Shown in pieces: positions 11,825 to 20,727 of a DNA stretch of 34,259 nt. This DNA is from Bacteroidia bacterium (GTDB taxonomy: Bacteria > Bacteroidota > Bacteroidia > Bacteroidales > VadinHA17), in assembly GCA_026391595.1 (NCBI GenBank), contig JAPLDY010000094.1, positions 1 to 34,259 on the forward strand, read 5' to 3'. Each line of letters begins with the position of its first letter. The first letter of the stretch is position 1. The position numbers and the translations under genes are program-made. A model generated the notes under the pieces. That model did no database searches, was not told where the DNA came from, and saw nothing but the letters and a program-made list of their open reading frames with translations.

Positions 11825-11964
11825 CAGTGTTAAAGTGTTGTTAAATCATCATAATACATTGAAAGTCATGCAAAAAAAGCATGATCTTTGTAAACAAAAA
11901 TGTCTGAAAACGGTTGTAAAGATATGAAGATTTTGAAAGGCACATAAATTGATAAACCAAAGAA

Positions 11965-12033
11965 TCCCTCCTTAAGGGGGCTGGGGGGTGTAGAAAAGGA
12001 AAAACATCCCCCTGACCCATTCGAAGGGGGAGA
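11965..12033. repeat. Imperfect G/C-rich inverted repeat upstream of the htrA-like gene
   Basis: TCCCTCCTTAAGGGGGCTGGGGGGTG (11965-11990) is partly complementary to CATCCCCCTGACCCATTCGAAGGGGGAGA (12005-12033). Confidence 0.75.
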
Positions 12034-12062
12034 TAGAAATTAGTAACAAAAAATTTAAAAAA

Positions 12063-13517
12063 ATGAAAGGAAAGTATTTATTGGGCGGATTGTTTATGGC
12101 TCTCCTCGGAGCAGCAATAGCATTATTTGCTTATACAAAGATAATTGATAAACCTGCGGAGGCAGTAGTCAGAGACAGTTCCATGATTGGAACCCCTCAG
12201 GCAAAAGCCGTCCTGACATCATTTGAGATGCAGGAGGGACAGGTTGATTTTACGTATGCCGCAGAAAAGACTGTTCATGCAGTTGTTCATGTAACTACCA
12301 AGATGACTGTAACGCAGCCTTCAAATCCTTTTGAGTTCTTTTTTGGTGATAATTACAGCAACCGGCAAAGGGAAAGGGAGGTTGCAGGCTATGGTTCAGG
12401 AGTGATCATTTCTCCTGATGGATATATTATTACTAATAACCATGTCATTGAAGATGCTGAAAATATTGAAGTCAAGCTGAACGATAACCGTAGTTTCAAG
12501 GCGGAACTGGTAGGCCGTGACCCAAGTACAGATATTGCACTTCTTAAGATCAAAGCTGATAATCTTATTTGGCTCAAATACGGAGATTCAGATAATTTAA
12601 AGATAGGAGACTGGGTCCTTGCAGTTGGCAACCCTTTTAACCTTACTTCTACAGTTACTGCCGGCATCGTCAGTGCCAAAGGAAGAAATCTTCCGCTCAT
12701 TAATTCTGAATACAGTATAGAATCGTATATTCAGACTGATGCTGCGCTTAATCCAGGCAACAGCGGTGGCGCGCTTGTAGATACGAAAGGATCCCTTGTC
12801 GGGATTACTTCTGCACTAGTTTCACCGAACGGCTCATATGCAGGTTACTCCTTTGCCATTCCTGTCAGTATAGTAAGAAAGGTCGTTGAAGATATCAGGC
12901 AATTTGGTACTGTTCAGAGAGCTTTAATGGGGATTAAAATGACTGAGGTAACTCCTGAGGAGGCAGAAAAACAGAATCTTACGGAAGTTAAGGGTGCACT
13001 GATATCGGATGTAACTGAAGGAGGAGCAGCATCTGCAGCAAATCTTAAGGAAAAAGATATTATTACCAAGATTGACGAAGTTCTTATTGGTTCTCCGACA
13101 GATTTGCAGGAGCAGATAGGTAAACACCGTCCCGGTGACAAAATAACGGTAACCTATTTCAGAGGGGGAAAAGCCAATACAGCACAACTTACACTGAAGA
13201 ATATCGCAGGTAATACCAATGTTGTTACCAAGGGGATGGGTGTTGATGAAATATTCGGTGCAAGATTTGAGACATTAAGTTCTTCAGATAAACGATCGTT
13301 GAATCTGGATAACGGTGTAAAAATAATTGAAGTGAATGATGGCTGGTTTAAGGATCAGGGACTTAAAAAGGGTACTGTTATCCTTAATATTAATGGCAAA
13401 AAAGTCAATAGTGCTGAAGAGATCCGCAATGCAACAAATAGCAGCGAAAAGTCGGTGAAATCCATTGAAGGTATTGCCACAGACGGAAGGTACTTCAATT
13501 TTAAATTCGGGTACTAA
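12063..13517 (+). CDS. Do/DegP family periplasmic serine endoprotease with two PDZ domains
   Basis: 484 aa: GSGVIISPDGYIITNNHVIEDA (His), DPSTDIALLKI (Asp), QTDAALNPGNSGGALV (Ser), followed by PDZ regions. Confidence 0.93.
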   Translation: MKGKYLLGGLFMALLGAAIALFAYTKIIDKPAEAVVRDSSMIGTPQAKAVLTSFEMQEGQVDFTYAAEKTVHAVVHVTTKMTVTQPSNPFEFFFGDNYSNRQREREVAGYGSGVIISPDGYIITNNHVIEDAENIEVKLNDNRSFKAELVGRDPSTDIALLKIKADNLIWLKYGDSDNLKIGDWVLAVGNPFNLTSTVTAGIVSAKGRNLPLINSEYSIESYIQTDAALNPGNSGGALVDTKGSLVGITSALVSPNGSYAGYSFAIPVSIVRKVVEDIRQFGTVQRALMGIKMTEVTPEEAEKQNLTEVKGALISDVTEGGAASAANLKEKDIITKIDEVLIGSPTDLQEQIGKHRPGDKITVTYFRGGKANTAQLTLKNIAGNTNVVTKGMGVDEIFGARFETLSSSDKRSLNLDNGVKIIEVNDGWFKDQGLKKGTVILNINGKKVNSAEEIRNATNSSEKSVKSIEGIATDGRYFNFKFGY

Positions 13518-13595
13518 TTGTTAATATATGTTAATATGTTGATAATCAGGGGGGTTTAATTTATTCCCCTGGTTATTCAACAATACTGATTTTCT

Positions 13596-13626
13596 TTTGT
13601 TATTACATATATTAGTATTATCTTTG
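13596..13626 (+). promoter_or_regulatory. Bacteroidetes primary-sigma promoter of rpoD
   Basis: TTTG (13596-13599), 19-nt spacer, TATCTTTG (13619-13626); start codon at 13646. Confidence 0.8.
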
Positions 13627-13645
13627 CAAAAATTTTTCCAGGCGG

Positions 13646-14506
13646 ATGAGACAGCTAAAGATTACCAAATCCATTACAAACAGGGAGAGTGCTTCACTCG
13701 ACAAATACTTGCAGGAGATTGGTAAAGAGGAGTTGATTTCGGTTGAAGAGGAAGTTGAACTGGCTCAGAGGATCAAAAAAGGGGACAGGACTGCTCTCGA
13801 AAAACTCACAAAAGCAAACTTGCGTTTCGTTGTTTCTGTTGCTAAACAGTACCAGAATCAGGGATTAAGTCTTCCTGATCTTATCAATGAAGGTAACCTT
13901 GGACTTATAAAGGCTGCTGAGAAATTTGATGAGACAAGAGGATTCAAATTCATTTCATACGCCGTATGGTGGATACGTCAGTCAATCCTTCAGGCTCTTG
14001 CTGAGCAGTCGAGGATTGTAAGGCTCCCTCTTAACCAGGTAGGTTCACTGAACAAGATCAACAAGGCTTTTTCGAAGTTCGAGCAGGAGAATGAACGTAC
14101 TCCCTCACCCGAAGAGCTTGCTGAGGTTCTTGAGCTCCCGAAGGAGAAGGTAACAGATACGCTCAAGGTTTCCGGAAGACATGTATCGGTTGATGCTCCG
14201 TTCATTGAAGGAGAAGATAACAGCCTTCTTGATGTTCTTACAAACTCTGATTCACCTGTCGCCGACAAGCTCCTGATGGACGAGTCGCTGTCACGTGAGA
14301 TTTACAGGGCTCTTGCAACCCTTACAGAAAGGGAAAGAGATATTATCAGGTACTTCTTTGGCATAGGCTGCCAGGAGATGACACTTGAGGAGATAGGAGA
14401 GAAGTTTGGTCTAACGCGTGAAAGAGTTCGCCAGATAAAGGAGAAAGCTATCAGAAGGCTCAGACATACTTCACGAAGCCGTCTTCTGAAAGGATATTTA
14501 GGTTAA
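13646..14506 (+). CDS. rpoD: RNA polymerase primary sigma factor RpoD (short Bacteroidetes form)
   Basis: 286 aa: sigma70 region 2 ([39 protein letters not shown]), region 3, and region 4 ([19 protein letters not shown]). Confidence 0.95.
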   Translation: MRQLKITKSITNRESASLDKYLQEIGKEELISVEEEVELAQRIKKGDRTALEKLTKANLRFVVSVAKQYQNQGLSLPDLINEGNLGLIKAAEKFDETRGFKFISYAVWWIRQSILQALAEQSRIVRLPLNQVGSLNKINKAFSKFEQENERTPSPEELAEVLELPKEKVTDTLKVSGRHVSVDAPFIEGEDNSLLDVLTNSDSPVADKLLMDESLSREIYRALATLTERERDIIRYFFGIGCQEMTLEEIGEKFGLTRERVRQIKEKAIRRLRHTSRSRLLKGYLG

Positions 14507-14527
14507 TAACATTAATGCTATAATTAG

Positions 14528-14557
14528 AAATGAGCCCCGGGGAGAGGCTCATTTTTG
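14528..14557 (+). terminator. Rho-independent terminator of rpoD
   Basis: AAATGAGCC-CCGGGGAGA-GGCTCATTTTTGTT: stem followed by a T-tract shortly after the rpoD stop. Confidence 0.8.
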
Positions 14558-14808
14558 TTAGATGCCTGCGATAGATCTCGCAGGCCGGGGGAAAAACTCA
14601 ACAATATCTTAATCCTAATTCAGGAATTCTATTACCAAATCATTATCTGACAGTAAAAAAAGAAAATAATCATATCTTTTCTTTACAGAGTCAATATAAG
14701 AGCTATTTGAGCCAACAGAACACTGGTTTCAAATGACAGAAGCAGTTTTAATGCTTTACTGGTTTTTTTAAGACAGCGAATGAATTTAGACCGCTTTAAG
14801 AAATCAGA

Positions 14809-15552
14809 CTATTTTTTGTTGAACTTTCCGATAAATGCGTTTCTGAAGCTGTCTCCCAGTGAAGCTTTAAGGTTCTCTGAAAGAATTATTTCTCCCTGTC
14901 TCGTAAAACTCTGAATATGACTGAGATTCACCAAATAGGAGTGGTGGACCCTGATAATATTGTGTTCAACAAGAAGATCTTCATACTGCTTCAGGTTTTT
15001 GGAGCTGATAATCTTCCTGTCGCCTTCAAGATATAAATTGGTACAGTATCCGTCAGCTTTACACATAATTATTTCACTGATCTTCAACACCTCGAATCCC
15101 TTGATATTTGAGACCACAATTGTCGGTTGGAACGACATATTTTCGGAAAGGCTCTGGAGCAGCTCAGAAACTTTCTCATTGTCATAGCTCCATCTGTTCT
15201 CGTTTCTTATCTTGTCTACCGCAGCACTGAGCTCATCTATCTTTACCGGTTTAAGCAGGTAATCCGCCGCATTTACCCTGAAAGCTTTTATGGCATATTC
15301 AGAATAGGCAGTGACAAATATAACCCTGAAATTAATTTTACCGAACATCTTCAGGAGATCAAATCCCTTGCCATCGGGCATCTCAATATCGAGAAAGACG
15401 ACATCAGGATTATATTTCTGGATCACGCGGTGAGCTGATTTCACTGAAGATGCTGTAGCTACTACCTCAACATCATTGCAAAAATCCCTCAGGTAATTGC
15501 ACAGCACTTCCCTTGAAGGAGCTTCATCATCAACTACTACTGCTCTTATCAT
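14809..15552 (-). CDS. LytTR-family response regulator (REC plus LytTR DNA-binding domain)
   Basis: MIRAVVVDDEAPSREVL, VVFLDIEMPDGKGFDLL (phospho-Asp), YLLKPVKIDEL, and C-terminal LytTR region HNIIRVHHSYLVNLSHIQSF. Confidence 0.93.
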   Translation of the reverse strand: MIRAVVVDDEAPSREVLCNYLRDFCNDVEVVATASSVKSAHRVIQKYNPDVVFLDIEMPDGKGFDLLKMFGKINFRVIFVTAYSEYAIKAFRVNAADYLLKPVKIDELSAAVDKIRNENRWSYDNEKVSELLQSLSENMSFQPTIVVSNIKGFEVLKISEIIMCKADGYCTNLYLEGDRKIISSKNLKQYEDLLVEHNIIRVHHSYLVNLSHIQSFTRQGEIILSENLKASLGDSFRNAFIGKFNKK

Positions 15553-18500
15553 GCTGGTTGTGTTTATTTATTTTGACCGGTATATCTACTTCCACTCTGG
15601 TCCCTGTATCCTTCCTGTCAGTGTTGAGATCTGTAATCTCAAACTTATAATTTGTTCTTCTCAGTTTCCCTGTGATCTGCAATCGTTCTGTTATAATGTT
15701 AATGCCTTTAGGTTTGTGACTTCCGTCGGTCTCCCTGCTTTTCATGGAAGCAGTTCTTCCTATTCCGTCATCCTCGATTATGCACCTTAGTCCTTCATTA
15801 TCAGTGCGGACAAATTTAATGTTAATCATTCCCTTCCTTTTCTCAAGCGGTCTTACTCCGTGCCAGATGGCATTCTCAATAAAAGGTTGAACAATACCCG
15901 GACAAATCTCAGTGTCATTCATATTGTCAATCTCTGACGTTTCCAGATTATATTCAAATTTATCACCAAATCTGAGATGCTCTATCCGGAGATAATCCTT
16001 AAGGGATCTTATCTCATTTTCGAGAGGTATGAAGTCGGAACCCATGTTCGACAGAATCGATCGTATAAGTCTCGAAAAATCAGCGATATATCGGTTTGCT
16101 GATAACTTGTCGTTATTGGAAATGAAATAATTGATGGAATTCAGTGAGTTAAAGATAAAATGAGGGTTCATCTGGCTCCTTAGTGACTGGAGCTTAAGCT
16201 CATATTGTTTTGACCTCTCCCTTTGCTTTAACTGCTCTGTGTAAACTATTACTGAAAAAACAACTATCATTAATACTAACAGCGGCATCAGGATCCTGAA
16301 TATTCGTGTCTGATAGAAAGCAGGTTTTATCCTGATGACGATATCCCTTGATGCAGTCCAGTCGCCATTTTGATCTGCAGCCTCAATAATGAGATCATAC
16401 CAATCTGGTCTGAGGTTTGAATAATTAATATTCCGGTTTTGGGAACCTGTTTCAATCCATTTCTTGTTGACACCTGAAAGCTTGTACCTGTAATTTGTTC
16501 TGTCAGCGTTGATAAAGTCGGTTGAGGAAAAGGAAAGATGAAAATTATTCTCTCCCTTTGCCAGAATTATCGTATCGGTCTCATTTAATCCTTGCGGTAA
16601 ATTCCTTGTTTCACCTGATACCTCAAGATGCGTCAGCAGAAGTTTATTCTGAGTTGTTTCTTCTGATAATTGTATGCTATCGGGGTAGAACCTTATAAAT
16701 CCGCCCATTCCGCCGAAGAAAAATTCCCCGTCGTCTGCAATGAACTTAGCCCCTGAATTAAATTCTGAAATTGCAATTCCGTCAGTTTCATCAAATGCTC
16801 TGACATTTTCGGATTCCGGGTGTATCATGGATATGCCATCATTGGTTGAGACCCAGATATGACCTGATTTGTCCTTTAGCAGACTGTAGGTCGTATTATT
16901 CGATAATCCTTTCGAGGTAGTATAATATCTTGTGGCGCCGGTAACAGTATTGTACCTGCATACTCCCTTTCCCAGGAGGGCCAGCCAGAGATCTCCATCT
17001 TCGCCTTGTATTATATCTTCAACGTTGCATATTCCAGAAGCAATTTTAATTTCAGATCCTTCCCTGGTTAATGTGTTATATTTAAGTAATTTACTTTCAG
17101 ACATTCCGCCCCATATAATCCCTGATGTGTCGGCATAGAGCTTAAAGATACCATTTGCCTCAGGAGACTTCCAGAGGATCTCCGTTTTTCCGGTCCCGGG
17201 ATTGTATATTGAAAGGTTATTGGTTCCTATATAAACATTACCTTCACTGTTGACAGCAATTGCCCTGAAACTTCTGGCTTCCGCATGGTGCTTCACAAAG
17301 ATACCTGTACTATAATCATAGAACTGCAACAGATTCATGAGATAACCTATCCAGATCCCATCGTTTACCGGTATCATAGATCTTATATAAGCTGCCGAGT
17401 CAATAATTTTCTGCGAAATAAAATCTGTACCCGAAACTGAATTGCCTGCTCCAAACTGAAGTATATGATCATAACTTCTTATTCCTGTCCATATTTTTCT
17501 TTCCCTGTCCATTATCACGGAATAGACAGCAGGACTGGTAGAGTCGGAGGAGGTGATAAGCGTGTTTTTGAAAGATCCCGGGATGAAAGCAACTCTTGAA
17601 ACTCCGAGAGTCACGCCGCCTGATGTTGAATTCGAAAACCAGAAGGAATATTTCCTGTCAGGCAAAATGGCCGTCGGCCATTTTGCCTGATGGTCAGGAA
17701 TATATGTCAGTTTTTTATTAGCCTGATTATAAAAATATATACCGTCGTTTCTTTTTCCCCAATAGAAATAATCTCTGCCAGTGAATTCATTTTCAGGGAT
17801 TGTCTCCGTGTATTCTCTGAAAATGCCGCTTGCTTCATTGAGCTTGAAAAGGCCGTTGTTAGAGAAAAGCCATTTGTTGCCGCACAGCGATAAGTAAAAT
17901 GATCGCCATATTAGGGATTCGAAATAGGTTTTGGGTACATTGATGGTTTTTTCTACCTGATACTCTCTGAATAAATGGTATTCGTTTATTTCGCTTTTCC
18001 TGAATTCACTCACCAAGGTTCCGGCCATCCAGATTACGGAATCACCAGCCATTGTAAGCCAGGTCTTCGGATCTTTAATGATGTAAGGTTTATTGTCCTT
18101 CCCGGTCAGTTTTAACACTGTCAGCTCCTTCTTTACAGGATCCATTTTAATAATGCTGCTTAGACCGGTTATCAGAAGATTCCCTGACTGGTCTGTGGAA
18201 ATATTATTCACATAGCCAATATGTAAACCATCGATAGCCTTCATAGTTTGAAAATCATCAGTACCGCGGTTGTATTTCACCAGCTCTCTCGTATCGGTAA
18301 ATATCCAGAGATTATTAACCCCGTCAACCAACAGCTCAGATATAGAAAAAAATGGTATTGAAGTGGAATCATCCGGTTCATGAAAATAGTTCCTGAATGA
18401 ATGCCCGTCGAACCTGCTTAAACCGTCCCATGTACCCAGCCAAAGGAATCCTGAACTGTCCCTGGCAATGGCTCTGACATTATTATGCGGCAGTCCGTCG

Positions 18501-18616
18501 GCAGTAGTATATGACTTTATGGTGAAATTCTGGGAGTATATATTTACTATTGAAACCAGTAAGCCGGCAATCAGAAAATATAGTGACGGGAAAAAAGATT
18601 TACTTTTCCTGAACAT
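15530..18616 (-). CDS. Sensor kinase: two-component regulator propeller repeats, Y_Y_Y domain, TM, LytS-type histidine kinase
   Basis: 1028 aa: signal peptide, propeller repeats (DSSGFLWLGTWDGLSRFDG, DKSGHIWVSTNDGISM), Y_Y_Y-like YRYKLSGVNKKWIETG, QMNPHFIFNSLNSINYFI, IIEDDGIGR. Confidence 0.93.
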   Translation of the reverse strand: MFRKSKSFFPSLYFLIAGLLVSIVNIYSQNFTIKSYTTADGLPHNNVRAIARDSSGFLWLGTWDGLSRFDGHSFRNYFHEPDDSTSIPFFSISELLVDGVNNLWIFTDTRELVKYNRGTDDFQTMKAIDGLHIGYVNNISTDQSGNLLITGLSSIIKMDPVKKELTVLKLTGKDNKPYIIKDPKTWLTMAGDSVIWMAGTLVSEFRKSEINEYHLFREYQVEKTINVPKTYFESLIWRSFYLSLCGNKWLFSNNGLFKLNEASGIFREYTETIPENEFTGRDYFYWGKRNDGIYFYNQANKKLTYIPDHQAKWPTAILPDRKYSFWFSNSTSGGVTLGVSRVAFIPGSFKNTLITSSDSTSPAVYSVIMDRERKIWTGIRSYDHILQFGAGNSVSGTDFISQKIIDSAAYIRSMIPVNDGIWIGYLMNLLQFYDYSTGIFVKHHAEARSFRAIAVNSEGNVYIGTNNLSIYNPGTGKTEILWKSPEANGIFKLYADTSGIIWGGMSESKLLKYNTLTREGSEIKIASGICNVEDIIQGEDGDLWLALLGKGVCRYNTVTGATRYYTTSKGLSNNTTYSLLKDKSGHIWVSTNDGISMIHPESENVRAFDETDGIAISEFNSGAKFIADDGEFFFGGMGGFIRFYPDSIQLSEETTQNKLLLTHLEVSGETRNLPQGLNETDTIILAKGENNFHLSFSSTDFINADRTNYRYKLSGVNKKWIETGSQNRNINYSNLRPDWYDLIIEAADQNGDWTASRDIVIRIKPAFYQTRIFRILMPLLVLMIVVFSVIVYTEQLKQRERSKQYELKLQSLRSQMNPHFIFNSLNSINYFISNNDKLSANRYIADFSRLIRSILSNMGSDFIPLENEIRSLKDYLRIEHLRFGDKFEYNLETSEIDNMNDTEICPGIVQPFIENAIWHGVRPLEKRKGMINIKFVRTDNEGLRCIIEDDGIGRTASMKSRETDGSHKPKGINIITERLQITGKLRRTNYKFEITDLNTDRKDTGTRVEVDIPVKINKHNQHDKSSSS
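17648..17703. repeat. Intragenic palindrome: 33-nt perfect core inside an imperfect inverted repeat
   Basis: TCAGGCAAAATGGCCG-T-CGGCCATTTTGCCTGA (17658-17690, 16-bp arms, 1-nt centre). Flanked by ATATTTCCTG (17648-17657) and CAGGAATAT (17695-17703). Confidence 0.92.
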
Positions 18617-18705
18617 GGTACAACAGCCAAATTATTCACAAAAGAAAGCTATTTTTGAGATTATAAAAAAATATAGGATTAAAAAAGTCTATTCCTCTAT
18701 CCGCC

Positions 18706-20721
18706 ATGGATTTTAAACTGGTATCAGATTTCGTTCCGACCGGCGATCAGCCTGAAGCTATCGAACAGCTTGTTGACGGGCTTCAAAAGAATGTTCCTTT
18801 CCAGACCCTGCTTGGTGTTACAGGTTCGGGGAAGACATTTACGATCGCAAACGTCATTGAGAAGGTTAACAGGCCGGTTCTGGTACTAAGTCACAACAAG
18901 ACTCTGGCCGCACAACTCTATGGTGAATTCAGACAGTTTTTCCCTGAAAACTGCGTCGAATATTTCGTTTCATATTATGATTATTACCAGCCCGAAGCGT
19001 ATCTTCCCGTTTCCGATACCTATATTGAAAAGGATCTTTCAATAAATGAGGATCTTGAAAAACTGAGGCTCAGCGCTACTTCATCCCTTCTTTCCGGAAG
19101 GAAAGATGTCATAGTAGTATCTTCTGTATCATGTCTTTATGGCATAGGCAATCCTGATGATTTTCATTCCAGCACTGTTCAGGTCGTAAAAGGACAGAAC
19201 ATTGCAAGGAACTATTTTCTGAGGAAGCTGGTGGATAGTCTTTACTCCCGGAATGAGATGGAATTCAGACATGGCACCTTCAGGGTAAGGGGCGACACAG
19301 TAGATATATTCCCGGCTTATGCCGACATAGCTGTAAGAGTAATTTTCTTCGGAGATCAGATAGAAGAGATAAACACCTTCGATCCGGTCAGCGGGAACAG
19401 GCTGGAGGTTCTGAACGATTATGTCATCTATCCTGCGAATATTTTTGTAACCACCCGCGACAGGATAAATCAGGCAATAAGTTTCATACAGGATGATCTT
19501 GTTCGACAGGTGACTCATTTCAATGAGATCGGAAAAAAAGAAGAGGCAAAACGGCTTGAACAAAGAGTTTCCTATGATCTTGAGATGATCAAGGAACTTG
19601 GTTATTGCAGCGGGATCGAAAATTATTCCCGTTATTTTGACGGCCGGAAACCGGGGACAAGGCCTTTCTGCCTGCTCGATTACTTCCCGGATGATTTCAT
19701 TACCGTAATTGACGAGAGTCATGTAAGCATCCCACAAATCAGGGGAATGTCCGGAGGTGATCATTCACGCAAGCAGACTCTTGTGGAATTTGGATTCCGC
19801 CTTCCCGCAGCCCTCGACAACAGGCCGATGCGAATCGAAGAGTTCGAGTCACTTACCGGCCAGATAATATTCGTAAGCGCCACCCCGGCTGATTATGAGC
19901 TGGAGAAGAGCGAAGGAGTGTATGTCGATCAGGTGATACGTCCCACAGGTCTCCTGGACCCACCGATAGAGGTCAGGCCAAGTCTTAACCAGATCGATAA
20001 CCTTATGGATGAGATCAGGGAGAGGGCAAAGGCAGGAGAGAGAACACTTGTGACTACAATTACCAAGCGTATGGCAGAGGAGCTGACTACCTATCTGCTG
20101 AGATTTGATATAAGGTGCCGCTACATCCATTCGGACATTGATACAATAGAACGGATTGAGATAATGGAAGGATTGCGGATCGGTGCCTTTGATGTACTTG
20201 TAGGTGTCAACCTTCTGAGAGAAGGACTTGATCTGCCTGAGGTTTCACTGGTGGCTATACTCGATGCTGACAAGGAGGGGTTCCTTAGATCTTCAAGGGC
20301 GCTTACCCAGACAGCAGGAAGGGCTGCCCGCAACCTTAATGGCAAGGTTATAATGTATGCCGATACTGTTACCGGAAGCATGCAACTGACAATTAATGAG
20401 ACAAACAGGCGCCGCGAAAAGCAGCTGAAATACAATGAGGCTATGGGCATAACCCCTGCACAGATCGTCAGAAAGACAGGCTCAGCACTTACAGGGCTGA
20501 CCAGGAAAGGCGTTTCCGTAAAGGCATATTTTGAGCCTGAGCGTCCTGATATTGCTGCAGATCCTGTTATTAAGTATATGAACAGCGAAGCTCTTCAAAA
20601 GACAATTGAGAAAACCAGGAAAAGCATGGAAAAAGCCGCTTCAGAGCTTAATTTTGTCGAAGCGGCCAGGTTCAGGGATGAGATGGCTGATCTCCAGAAG
20701 CTGCTCAGAAGTAAAAGCTGA
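18706..20721 (+). CDS. uvrB: Excinuclease ABC subunit B
   Basis: 671 aa: FVPTGDQPEAIEQLVDGL, LLGVTGSGKTFTIANVI (Walker A), YFVSYYDYYQPEAYLP, LVGVNLLREGLDLPEVSLVAILDADKEGFLRS, C-terminal UVR motif. Confidence 0.97.
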   Translation: MDFKLVSDFVPTGDQPEAIEQLVDGLQKNVPFQTLLGVTGSGKTFTIANVIEKVNRPVLVLSHNKTLAAQLYGEFRQFFPENCVEYFVSYYDYYQPEAYLPVSDTYIEKDLSINEDLEKLRLSATSSLLSGRKDVIVVSSVSCLYGIGNPDDFHSSTVQVVKGQNIARNYFLRKLVDSLYSRNEMEFRHGTFRVRGDTVDIFPAYADIAVRVIFFGDQIEEINTFDPVSGNRLEVLNDYVIYPANIFVTTRDRINQAISFIQDDLVRQVTHFNEIGKKEEAKRLEQRVSYDLEMIKELGYCSGIENYSRYFDGRKPGTRPFCLLDYFPDDFITVIDESHVSIPQIRGMSGGDHSRKQTLVEFGFRLPAALDNRPMRIEEFESLTGQIIFVSATPADYELEKSEGVYVDQVIRPTGLLDPPIEVRPSLNQIDNLMDEIRERAKAGERTLVTTITKRMAEELTTYLLRFDIRCRYIHSDIDTIERIEIMEGLRIGAFDVLVGVNLLREGLDLPEVSLVAILDADKEGFLRSSRALTQTAGRAARNLNGKVIMYADTVTGSMQLTINETNRRREKQLKYNEAMGITPAQIVRKTGSALTGLTRKGVSVKAYFEPERPDIAADPVIKYMNSEALQKTIEKTRKSMEKAASELNFVEAARFRDEMADLQKLLRSKS

Positions 20722-20727
20722 TTAGTT

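Noticed and set aside
19129-19764. 211-aa minus-strand ORF inside uvrB
   Set aside because: Fully antisense to a strongly conserved uvrB frame; composition looks like a shadow ORF and no domain is recognisable.
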